A stretch of DNA of 64,000 nucleotides from positions 41,386 through 105,385 of the forward strand of contig JAFLTW010000008.1 of NCBI GenBank assembly GCA_022509085.1. The letters are read 5' to 3'. Below are positions 43,909 through 51,438 of the stretch, piece after piece. Positions within the stretch are counted from its first letter, which is position 1. Every line of letters begins with the position of its first letter. This DNA is from Muribaculaceae bacterium. GTDB taxonomy: Bacteria; Bacteroidota; Bacteroidia; Bacteroidales; Muribaculaceae. The position numbers were made by a program, and so were the translations under genes. A model generated the notes under the pieces. It had not been told where the DNA came from, searched no databases, and was given only the letters and a program-made list of their open reading frames with translations.

Positions 43909-43983
43909 AGCAGAACAACGAAAATAAAACCGGCCATTCATGGTCCTATAAAAGGGCCGAAATTACAAAGAAAGAAGACCGGG

Positions 43984-44022
43984 AAAGCCTCGACAAGCCT
44001 CTGGCACTCGAGGCTTTTTTTG
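43984..44022 (+). terminator. Terminator after the small membrane protein
   Basis: AAAGCCTCGA (43984-43993) and TCGAGGCTTT (44008-44017) form a 10-base stem followed by seven T. Confidence 0.9.
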
Positions 44023-44109
44023 TGCTGTTGTGTATGCTTAAAAAGAATGGGGGTGAGGGGAAATGCCGTAATGGGAGTGGCCTTGATTAAGGAGGAGAGG
44101 GGAGTGCCC

Positions 44110-45147
44110 TTAGTTTAGGAGCTCGCCTATGGCCAGGTTGAGGTTGATCAGCAGCGAGGAGCCGGCCTTGTGGGGCATGGCGTATGCCACCTGGACGCCG
44201 AAGGTGCGTGTGCGGATTCCCAGACCCAGCGAGAATCCGGAGAGAAAGTTGCGCTGGTAGGTGCTCATGTCGGTGCGCGTCTTGTAGTTGTAGGCCAGGG
44301 CCGCGTAGAATTTGTCGGAGGGTGCAATCTGGAGTCCGAAAATCAGGTGGCGGAAGAAGTTGGAGAAGAAACCCGACTTCAGCTCGAGCGCGCCCCCTTC
44401 GTCGTTGGAATGCGCATAGTAGGGCAAGCGCCAGCGGGTAAGGTTGGTGGCCGTGATGGCCAGGCTTACGGGCGACGAACCGAGACCCTGCATGTAGCCG
44501 AATTCGAGGTCGATGGGCAGGCGGTCGTAGGAGTCGTAGAAGCGCTTAAGCTGGCCGCCGGCATTCTTCAGCACGGCCGAGAGCGAGAGGTCTTTGTCAG
44601 GGTCGTAGTAGTTGATGCCCAGGTCGGCCGCCAGCGCAAAGGCCGAATGGCCGTCGTAGTTGCTGTAGGCCATCTTGAAATTGATGCCGCCGCGAAGGCG
44701 GTCGGTGAAGTCGTGGGAATAGGTGCCCTCTATCACGAGGTCTTGGGGAGAAAATGTGGAGCCGTCGGAGAAGCCGTCCTGGTCGTAGCGAGTAATGGCC
44801 CCATAGTTGAGATATCGCATGCCCACGGCCCATGCACCGTGCTCGCCGGCCTCCATACCGTAGCGCACTCCGGCAAAGTTGCCGCTCTGCATATACATCA
44901 TGTAGTTGAAGGCCACCTGTCTGTCGATTTCCGGACCGAGCAGAGCCGGATTCTGGTCAGCGAGTGTCACGTCGTCGTCGATCAGAGCCGGGGCATGCCC
45001 ACCGAGCGCGAAAGCGTGGGCCGAGGTGGGGATGGTCAGGAAGTCGTAGGCCGACGAGCCGCCACCCTCCGCATAGAGAGGCGAGGCCGACAACGCCAAA
45101 GCGGCGCCCAGCGACATTACCTTACGCCAGAAACTAAGCTTCATCAT
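44110..45147 (-). CDS. porQ: PorQ, type IX secretion system outer membrane protein
   Basis: A 345-residue outer membrane beta-barrel of the PorQ/PorV superfamily (FadL-like). After a signal peptide (about 1-26) it shows the PorQ pattern YDFLTIPTSAHAFALGG and DDDVTLADQNPALLGPE, followed by alternating beta-strand sequence to the end. In T9SS, PorQ works with PorZ on the cell surface to handle cargo after passage through SprA. It is alone on the minus strand, not next to other secretion genes except for the DUF5103 plug gene 13 kb away. Assignment by sequence pattern. Confidence 0.85.
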   Translation of the reverse strand: MMKLSFWRKVMSLGAALALSASPLYAEGGGSSAYDFLTIPTSAHAFALGGHAPALIDDDVTLADQNPALLGPEIDRQVAFNYMMYMQSGNFAGVRYGMEAGEHGAWAVGMRYLNYGAITRYDQDGFSDGSTFSPQDLVIEGTYSHDFTDRLRGGINFKMAYSNYDGHSAFALAADLGINYYDPDKDLSLSAVLKNAGGQLKRFYDSYDRLPIDLEFGYMQGLGSSPVSLAITATNLTRWRLPYYAHSNDEGGALELKSGFFSNFFRHLIFGLQIAPSDKFYAALAYNYKTRTDMSTYQRNFLSGFSLGLGIRTRTFGVQVAYAMPHKAGSSLLINLNLAIGELLN

Positions 45148-45200
45148 AGAAATAACGTAGGGAAAAACAACCTATTGCTAATTGCTCAATTAAATTGATA

Positions 45201-45232
45201 TTTGCACAATTAAAAAAAATGTTGTAATTTTG
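45201..45232 (+). promoter_or_regulatory. Bacteroidetes promoter of rpmH
   Basis: TTTG at 45201-45204 and TAATTTTG at 45225-45232 with a 20-base spacer; the leader before rpmH is about 60 bases. Confidence 0.8.
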
Positions 45233-45298
45233 CGGTTGCTTTTGCGCGGAGCTCCGCCACAGGCATTTGAAAGAAGAAAAATAAAGCTTTATAAACCG

Positions 45299-45454
45299 AT
45301 GAAACGTACATTTCAACCCTCCAACCGTCGCAGAGTCAACAAGCATGGCTTCCGCGAGAGAATGTCTACCAAGAATGGCCGCAAAGTTTTGGCACGCCGT
45401 CGCGCGAAAGGTCGTGCATCACTTACGGTAAGCGACCATCTGGCAAGCAAGTAA
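45299..45454 (+). CDS. rpmH: 50S ribosomal protein L34
   Basis: A 51-residue bL34, [20 protein letters not shown], with the [19 protein letters not shown] signature. Its start is at 45299; earlier in-frame codons lie on the far side of the leader. It stands alone, without rnpA-oxaA-dnaA nearby. Confidence 0.96.
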   Translation: MKRTFQPSNRRRVNKHGFRERMSTKNGRKVLARRRAKGRASLTVSDHLASK

Positions 45455-45458
45455 GAAA

Positions 45459-45487
45459 TTCCGCTTTTAAAAAGCGGTTTTTTTTTG
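45459..45487 (+). terminator. Terminator of rpmH
   Basis: CCGCTTT (45461-45467) and AAAGCGG (45471-45477) form a hairpin followed by a run of T. Confidence 0.88.
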
Positions 45488-45578
45488 CCCTTTTGGCCAC
45501 GACTCCTCTAATATAAAGAAGCATTGTGGAGAAGAAGGGTTAAAAAAAGTGAAATTGGGTTAAATTGAGGCTCCTATT

Positions 45579-45610
45579 GTTGGTAGAATCAATAAAGCAA
45601 TATAAATTTG
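45579..45610 (+). promoter_or_regulatory. Candidate promoter of the TonB-domain gene
   Basis: TAAATTTG at 45603-45610 with GTTG (imperfect TTTG) at 45579-45582, spacer 20 bases. Leader of about 62 bases. Confidence 0.55.
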
Positions 45611-45678
45611 CAATACCAAAACAGCCCTGACAGGCCTTCGGACCCAAAGGAAAAAAGACACTTTTTTCTACTGACCCA

Positions 45679-46122
45679 ATGACAGTAAAAACCCTTTGCG
45701 TAATCGCAACCCTCGCATCTCTTCTTGCCTTCGCCAAGCCGGCGCAGGGGCAGACCGTAAGAGTATTCGCCGGCACCGACAACTCCGGAGTGAGCAGTTA
45801 TATGGAAGTGTTCGAATATGACTGTGTGCCCGAGAAGCCCTGCTTCCCCGGCGGAGAGTCGAAACTCATGGAATTCATCAACCAGAACCGCCATTACCCC
45901 ACAGAGGCATACGAAAAAGGTATCCAGGGGAGGGTGACATGCTGGTTTATCGTCAATACCGACGGCAGCGTGAGCAACGTCAGCCTTCTGCGCAGCGTCA
46001 ACGAGCTGCTCAACGAGGAGGCAATCCGCATCTTCAACAGCATGCCCGACTGGGAGCCAGGCAGAATCAACGGTGTGCCCGTGCCCGTAAGGGTGGTGAG
46101 AAGCGTCCGCTTCAGAAAATAA
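45679..46122 (+). CDS. Periplasmic TonB C-terminal domain protein
   Basis: A 147-residue protein. A cleavable signal peptide (about 1-24, ending AQG) leads to a short linker and a TonB C-terminal domain (about 50-145): FPGGESKLMEFINQN, YPTEAYEKGIQGRV, WFIVNTDGSVSNVSLLRS and NSMPDWEPGRINGVPVPV. It lacks the transmembrane anchor and Pro-rich spacer of energy-transducing TonB, so it cannot couple to ExbB/ExbD in the usual way. Role unknown. A bidirectional terminator follows. Confidence 0.85.
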   Translation: MTVKTLCVIATLASLLAFAKPAQGQTVRVFAGTDNSGVSSYMEVFEYDCVPEKPCFPGGESKLMEFINQNRHYPTEAYEKGIQGRVTCWFIVNTDGSVSNVSLLRSVNELLNEEAIRIFNSMPDWEPGRINGVPVPVRVVRSVRFRK

Positions 46123-46178
46123 GAGATAATATTCAAGGCAGCGTCAAAAGATAGGATGCGGCCTTAAAAACACAAAAT

Positions 46179-46217
46179 AAAAGATGGTGTATCCCCTGTG
46201 GAATGCACCATCTTTTG
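46179..46217. terminator. Bidirectional terminator between the TonB-domain and wHTH genes
   Basis: AAAAGATGGTG (46179-46189) and CACCATCTTTT (46206-46216) form an 11-base stem with T runs on both strands between convergent genes. Confidence 0.85.
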
Positions 46218-46240
46218 ATTGGATCAAGGTATGGACGACT

Positions 46241-46456
46241 CTATACGAGAGTCACTACGATTTCCTGGTCGTCTTCTGCGATTGAGATTTTGCCTTCGCG
46301 GCCAAGCCAACCGAGAGCTGCCATAATTTCGTCTTTCTTGAGTTTAGTGGCTTTCTTGAGGGCCTTCAGACCGAGTACTCGGGGCTCTGCTACTTCAAGA
46401 GCCTTGTATACTTCTCCAGCCCAAGTGCCGATTGATTCAATGTTCATAACATTCAT
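46241..46456 (-). CDS. Small winged helix-turn-helix protein (DUF2582 type)
   Basis: A 71-residue protein that consists only of a winged-helix domain: WAGEVYKALEVAE, VLGLKALKKATKLKKDEIMAALGWLGREGKI and the wing SIAEDDQEIVVTLV. Family members are known as structures but not by function; DNA binding is inferred from the fold. It is alone on its strand. Confidence 0.82.
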   Translation of the reverse strand: MNVMNIESIGTWAGEVYKALEVAEPRVLGLKALKKATKLKKDEIMAALGWLGREGKISIAEDDQEIVVTLV

Positions 46457-46552
46457 TTTTTTAGGTTTCTTTATATCTTAACAAATTAAATCAACGTTTT
46501 GTTATATAATTGAGTAAAAATTCCTATAGATTTTCCCAAAAATAGCATCTGA

Positions 46553-47545
46553 ATGGCAAAAAAAGGAAAGAAAGCGGAGAGCACAGGGCTGAAATCTGCC
46601 GAAAACTGGCAGGGCACCGTGGTAAGAACCGCAGGTGGCAGCAGCTGGGTGCGTCCCGAAGGGGGCGGCGAGCCTCAGGAATGCAAGGTGAAAGGGAAAT
46701 TCCGACTCAAAGGGATCCGCACCACCAATCCCGTGGCCGTAGGCGACAGGGTAACCGTCACCCCCGCTTTCGGCGGAGTGAGCTACATCACTGAGATTGA
46801 GCCGCGCAGCAACTACATAATACGCCGGGCCTCCAACCTCAGCAAGGAGTCGCACATCCTGGCCGCCAACATCGACCAGGCCATACTCGTGGCCACCCTC
46901 AGCCAGCCGCAGACTCCCATCGTCTTCATCGACCGCTTCCTGGCCACCTGCGAGGCCTACAACGTAAAGGCCGTGCTCGTGGTGAACAAGGCTGACCTCT
47001 TCGACGCCGACGACCGCGAGCTGGCTCAGGGAATGAAAATACTCTACGAAAGCCTCGGCTACGGCTTCCTCACCACCTCCGCCACCACTGGCGAGGGCCT
47101 CGAGCAGCTCAGGGATATGACCAAAGACCGACTCTCGCTCATGGCCGGCAACAGCGGCGTGGGGAAATCATCGCTCATCAATATCCTGGCTCCCGGAGCA
47201 AACCTGCGCACGGGCAAGATCTCCGACATACACCAGACCGGTATGCACACCACCACCTTCTCCGAGATGGTGACCCTCCCATATGGCGGGGAGCTCATCG
47301 ACATTCCCGGAGTGAAAGGCTTCGGCATGATCGACTTCACGAAAGAGGAGGTGTCTCACTACTTCCCCGAGATATTCAAGGCCTCGGCCGGCTGCCGTTA
47401 CGGCGACTGCCGCCACATCGGCGAACCCGGATGCGCCGTCAGGGAGCATGTGGAAAACCATTACATAGCCCAAAGCCGCTACAACTCCTACCTCAACATC
47501 CTGGAGGAGATTGAGGAGGGGGAGAAATACCGGAAGGCATTCTGA
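46553..47545 (+). CDS. rsgA: Ribosome small subunit-dependent GTPase A
   Basis: A 330-residue circularly permuted GTPase that checks late 30S maturation. After an OB domain the G motifs occur in permuted order: VVNKADLFD (G4), GNSGVGKSSLIN (G1), DIPGVKGF (G3). The C-terminal zinc site is CRYGDCRHIGEPGCAVREHV. It starts with a Lys-rich tail, MAKKGKKAES. The stop overlaps the next ATG (TGATG), so both genes are coupled. Confidence 0.94.
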   Translation: MAKKGKKAESTGLKSAENWQGTVVRTAGGSSWVRPEGGGEPQECKVKGKFRLKGIRTTNPVAVGDRVTVTPAFGGVSYITEIEPRSNYIIRRASNLSKESHILAANIDQAILVATLSQPQTPIVFIDRFLATCEAYNVKAVLVVNKADLFDADDRELAQGMKILYESLGYGFLTTSATTGEGLEQLRDMTKDRLSLMAGNSGVGKSSLINILAPGANLRTGKISDIHQTGMHTTTFSEMVTLPYGGELIDIPGVKGFGMIDFTKEEVSHYFPEIFKASAGCRYGDCRHIGEPGCAVREHVENHYIAQSRYNSYLNILEEIEEGEKYRKAF

Positions 47546-47859
47546 TGGGTAAACGATTCAGCCGCACCGAACTCACGGGGCTGATACTGCTCGCCCTCGT
47601 TATCGTCGCGATTACGCTGGTGGCGTTCTTTATGCGAGCCTGCAGCGAAAACCCCACGGCCCCGAAGCCGCAGCCGCTAAACATTGAAGTGATCGATTCC
47701 GTGTCTCATTCCGAGAGAAATGAGGCTTCCGCGGGGAGCAAGAAAAAGGCAAAGGGAGGAGGGGGGAAGAAGAAAACCGGGAAGGGTAAGGCCAGGAAAG
47801 CAAAAGAGACTCCGGCGCCCCGCCGGAATCCCTTCGGTGATACTATTCCTGTAGAATAG
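47545..47859 (+). CDS. Small membrane protein with Lys/Gly-rich tail, coupled to rsgA
   Basis: A 104-residue protein of unknown function. One transmembrane helix (about 10-30, LTGLILLALVIVAITLVAFF) follows a short basic N-terminus. The long tail is strongly basic and low in complexity, KKKAKGGGGKKKTGKGKARK, ending in PAPRRNPFGDTIPVE. The TGATG overlap with rsgA suggests joint expression. A Bacteroidetes DUF may cover it but I do not recognise one. Confidence 0.7.
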   Translation: MGKRFSRTELTGLILLALVIVAITLVAFFMRACSENPTAPKPQPLNIEVIDSVSHSERNEASAGSKKKAKGGGGKKKTGKGKARKAKETPAPRRNPFGDTIPVE

Positions 47860-47891
47860 TCAGGCTCTGAACCACTTAATCCGTGCGCCCG

Positions 47892-49712
47892 TCAGTCGGC
47901 CTTGGCCGAAGCGGCACGGTTGGCAGCGCGTTTGCGCTCCGTCTCGTCGAGAATAATCTTGCGCAGGCGCAGATGGTTGGGCGTCACCTCCACATACTCA
48001 TCCTCCTTGATATATTCAAGAGCCTCTTCGAGCGAGAAGACCACCGGAGGCACGATGCGCGCCTTGTCGTCGGCTCCGGATGCACGCATGTTGGTGAGCT
48101 TCTTTGACTTGGTGACGTTCACGATGATGTCGTTGTCTTTGGCATTCTCACCCACCACCTGTCCGGCATACACCTCCTCTTGGGGGAAGATGAAGAAGCG
48201 CCCGCGGTCTTGAAGCTTGTCGATGGCATAGGCGTAGGCCGTGCCGGGTTCGAGGGCGATCAGCGAACCGTTGACGCGCCTTTCTATGTCGCCTTTCCAT
48301 GGTTGGTATTCAAGGAAGCGGTGGGCCATGATTGCCTCTCCGGCAGTGGCCGTGAGGATATTGTTGCGCAGGCCTATGATGCCGCGCGACGGGATGTGGA
48401 ACTCGATGTTGATACGGTCGTTCTGGGTCTCCATGCTCACGATCTCACCCTTGCGGCGCGTCACAAGGTCAATCACCTTCGACGAATATTCCTCGGGCAC
48501 GTTGATGGTGAGCGTCTCGATGGGCTCGCACTTGCGGCCGTCGATATTCTTGATGATTACCTGCGGCTGGCCTACCTGGAGCTCATAGCCTTCGCGGCGC
48601 ATCGTCTCGATGAGGATGGACAGATGGAGCACACCGCGTCCGAAGACGGTCCATTTGTCTTCAGTCTCGCCCTTCTCCACCCTCAGGGCCAGGTTGCGGT
48701 CGAGCTCGCGCGCAAGGCGGTCGCCGATGTGGCGCGATGTGACGTATTTGCCGTCTTTGCCGAAGAAGGGGGAGTCGTTGATGGTGAAGGTCATCGACAT
48801 GGTGGGTTCGTCGATGGCTATGCGGGGCAGCGGGTCGGGATTGTCGTAGAGGGTGATGGTGTCGCCTATCTCGAAGTTGTCGAGACCCACGATGGCGCAG
48901 ATGTCGCCGCTGGATACCTCTGCCACCTTCTTTCGGCCCATGCCCTCAAACGTGTAAAGTTCCTTGATTTTCTGTTTCACTACGGAGCCGTCTTTCTTCG
49001 AGAGGCCGACCTCCATACCCTCGCGGAGTGTGCCTCGGGCCACGCGACCTATTGCGATGCGGCCCACATAGCTGCTGAAGTCGAGGCTTGTGATGAGCAT
49101 CTGAGGGTCGCCCTCCACCTGCTCGGGCGCCGGGATGTCGGCGATGATGGTGTCGAGAAGGGCCGTGATGTCGCCCGTAGGTGTCTTCCAGTCGTGGCCC
49201 ATCCAGTTCTGTTTCGATGAGCCGTAGATGGTGGTGAAGTCGAGCTGCTCCTCGGTGGCATTGAGGTTGAACATGAGGTCGAACACCATCTCGTTCACCT
49301 CGTCTGGGCGGCAGTTGGGCTTGTCTACCTTGTTGACCACCACGACGGGCTTCAGACCCATCTGGATGGCCTTCTGGAGCACGAAGCGCGTCTGGGGCAT
49401 GGGACCCTCGAAGGCGTCTACGAGCAGCAGGCAGCCGTCGGCCATGTTGAGCACACGCTCCACCTCGCCGCCGAAGTCGGCGTGGCCCGGGGTGTCGATG
49501 ATGTTTATCTTGGTGCCGCGGTAGTTGATCGAGACATTCTTCGAGAGGATGGTGATGCCGCGTTCGCGCTCAAGGTCGTTGTTGTCGAGTATGAGTTCGC
49601 CGGCGTTCTGGTTGTCTCTGAAGAGGTTGCCCGCCAGCAACATCTTGTCTACGAGTGTCGTCTTCCCATGGTCTACATGGGCGATTATTGCTATATTTCT
49701 GATGTCTTGCAT
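47892..49712 (-). CDS. typA: GTP-binding protein TypA/BipA
   Basis: A 606-residue translational GTPase related to EF-G, involved in 50S assembly under stress and low temperature. GTPase motifs are IAHVDHGKTTLVDKM, DTPGHADFGGEVERV and VVNKVDKPNC, followed by domains II, III, V and the special C-terminal domain around GRGVLHLSILIETMRREGYE. The C-terminal basic tail is short. Its -7 element TAATTTTG ends only 10 bases before the ATG. Confidence 0.95.
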   Translation of the reverse strand: MQDIRNIAIIAHVDHGKTTLVDKMLLAGNLFRDNQNAGELILDNNDLERERGITILSKNVSINYRGTKINIIDTPGHADFGGEVERVLNMADGCLLLVDAFEGPMPQTRFVLQKAIQMGLKPVVVVNKVDKPNCRPDEVNEMVFDLMFNLNATEEQLDFTTIYGSSKQNWMGHDWKTPTGDITALLDTIIADIPAPEQVEGDPQMLITSLDFSSYVGRIAIGRVARGTLREGMEVGLSKKDGSVVKQKIKELYTFEGMGRKKVAEVSSGDICAIVGLDNFEIGDTITLYDNPDPLPRIAIDEPTMSMTFTINDSPFFGKDGKYVTSRHIGDRLARELDRNLALRVEKGETEDKWTVFGRGVLHLSILIETMRREGYELQVGQPQVIIKNIDGRKCEPIETLTINVPEEYSSKVIDLVTRRKGEIVSMETQNDRINIEFHIPSRGIIGLRNNILTATAGEAIMAHRFLEYQPWKGDIERRVNGSLIALEPGTAYAYAIDKLQDRGRFFIFPQEEVYAGQVVGENAKDNDIIVNVTKSKKLTNMRASGADDKARIVPPVVFSLEEALEYIKEDEYVEVTPNHLRLRKIILDETERKRAANRAASAKAD

Positions 49713-49722
49713 AATTACGGTG

Positions 49723-49730
49723 CAAAATTA
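49723..49730 (-). promoter_or_regulatory. Candidate -7 element of typA
   Basis: The minus strand reads TAATTTTG, with an imperfect TTTT at -33. The predicted start leaves a leader of only about 4 bases. Confidence 0.5.
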
Positions 49731-49796
49731 CAAAATCTCTGCCAATTGGTAAAATCAAAAGGCGGAGATGTGGGTGGGCGGCTGCGTTCGCGGGGG

Positions 49797-50561
49797 TCAG
49801 CGTGCGCGGAGAATAGACTCCAGCTCAGGACCCGACACCTTGAGCTGGAACTTGCCGGCGGAGGCCACGGATATGTTGCCGGTCTCTTCGCTGACAATGA
49901 CGCAGAGGGCGTCGGTGGCCTGGCTCATGCCCAGGGCCGAGCGGTGGCGCAGTCCGAGCTCTTTGGGGATGTCCATGTCATGGCTCACGGGGAGGATGCA
50001 GCCCGCGGCCTTGATGATGCCGTCGGCGATGATCACGGCTCCGTCGTGGAGCGGCGAGTTCTTGAAGAAGATGCTCTCGAGCAGTCGCGCGTTGACAGGG
50101 GCGTTGAGAATCTCGCCCGTCTTCTCATAATCCGAGAGGGGCACCTTGCGCTGGATTACGATGAGGGCCCCGGTCTTGGTGCGGCTCATGGCCATACAGG
50201 CCCTCACGATGGCCATCACCGACTCATGATACTCCTCCGTGTCTTCGCCGCGGCCATGGAGCAGCAGCTTGCGTAGATTCTTCCAGCGGCTTCGCGAACC
50301 GATGTCTATCAGGAAACGCTTGATCTGGTCTTGAAAAAGGATTACGAGCACGATGAGGCCGATGCTCATAAACTTGTCGAGGATGGTGCCTGTGAGGCGC
50401 ATGTCGAAAATCTCGGAGGCCAGCACCCAGATCACGATGAATGCCAGCACGCCGTAGAAGAGACTGATGGTGCCGCTACGGCGCATTAGCCGGTAGACAT
50501 AGAAGAGCAGCAGGGCCACCAGCAGAATGTCGATGATATCCTTTATTCCTATTCCAAGCAT
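49797..50561 (-). CDS. cdaA: Diadenylate cyclase CdaA (membrane DAC)
   Basis: A 254-residue enzyme that makes c-di-AMP from two ATP. Three transmembrane helices occupy about residues 1-75 (GIKDIIDILLVALLLFYVY and two more). The DAC domain follows with the catalytic DGA (PLHDGAVIIADG) and RHR (GLRHRSALG). It overlaps folP by 13 bases; this folP-cdaA pairing is common in Bacteroidetes. c-di-AMP typically controls potassium and osmotic balance and envelope homeostasis. Confidence 0.93.
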   Translation of the reverse strand: MLGIGIKDIIDILLVALLLFYVYRLMRRSGTISLFYGVLAFIVIWVLASEIFDMRLTGTILDKFMSIGLIVLVILFQDQIKRFLIDIGSRSRWKNLRKLLLHGRGEDTEEYHESVMAIVRACMAMSRTKTGALIVIQRKVPLSDYEKTGEILNAPVNARLLESIFFKNSPLHDGAVIIADGIIKAAGCILPVSHDMDIPKELGLRHRSALGMSQATDALCVIVSEETGNISVASAGKFQLKVSGPELESILRAR

Positions 50562-51421
50562 AGCATGTCGATGGATTTAGCGGTCAGGACGGCCTCGGAG
50601 ACGTCGTGAACGCGGATTATGTCTGCGCCCTTGAGGATGGCTGCGGCGTTCATGGCCACGGTTGGGATAAGGGCGTCGGCGAGGTCGCAGCCGGCCGCCT
50701 CCCTCACCATCCGTTTGCGGCTGAGCCCGGCGAGGATCGGGCAGCCCAACACTTTGAGCCTGTCGAGTCGACTAAGCAGTTCGTAGCCCTGCTCGGGGGT
50801 CTTGGCAAAGCCGAACCCGGGGTCGACAATCACGTTGGCTACGCCGGCTCTTCGGGCGTTGTCGAGCCTGAAAGCAAGCTCCCTTACCACCTCCGTGGTC
50901 ACGTCGGCCTCGTAATGGCAGAGGGAGTCCATGGTGGCAGGAGTGCCGCGCATGTGCATCATCACGTATCCCGCGCCGGCGCGTGCCACGGCCTCAAGCA
51001 TCCCGTCGTCTTCTCCGCCGCTGATGTCGTTGATGATGTCTACCTTCCATTTCTCAAGGCATTCGCGGGCCACGTGGGTGCGGAAGGTGTCTACCGATAT
51101 GATGGCCTCGGGGAAGGCCTTGCGGATCGCCTCGAGCGGCTCGGAGAGGCGGCTCAGTTCCTCGTCGGCCGATGCCGGCGCTGAACCGGGACGTGTGCTG
51201 CAGGCTCCGATGTCGATTATGTCGGCGCCCTGGCCGAGCATTGCACGCACGCGCAGCAGGGCGTCGTCGGCACTGAGCGTGCGACTCCCGGCAAAGAAAG
51301 AGTCGGGCGTAAGGTTGAGAATCCCCATCACCCATGTACGCGAGAACTCCACGAGGCGCCCCCTCAGGGTGAGGGTGGGGCGCTCTCGGCGGGGTGCGGC
51401 AAAGGGACGGGGGCAGTTCAT
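50549..51421 (-). CDS. folP: Dihydropteroate synthase
   Basis: A 290-residue enzyme of folate synthesis that joins pABA to the pterin diphosphate and is the sulfonamide target. Motifs: VMGILNLTPDSFF, GADIIDIGACSTRPG, SVDTFRTHVA, INDISGGEDD, MMHMRGTP, DPGFGFAKTPEQG, GLSRKRMV and RVHDVSE, all intact. Its 3' end overlaps the cdaA start by 13 bases. It follows tamL by 17 bases, thus belongs to the vanZ-tamB-tamL-folP-cdaA transcript. Confidence 0.94.
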   Translation of the reverse strand: MNCPRPFAAPRRERPTLTLRGRLVEFSRTWVMGILNLTPDSFFAGSRTLSADDALLRVRAMLGQGADIIDIGACSTRPGSAPASADEELSRLSEPLEAIRKAFPEAIISVDTFRTHVARECLEKWKVDIINDISGGEDDGMLEAVARAGAGYVMMHMRGTPATMDSLCHYEADVTTEVVRELAFRLDNARRAGVANVIVDPGFGFAKTPEQGYELLSRLDRLKVLGCPILAGLSRKRMVREAAGCDLADALIPTVAMNAAAILKGADIIRVHDVSEAVLTAKSIDMLCLE

Positions 51422-51438
51422 AGGCTTATACGCATTTG

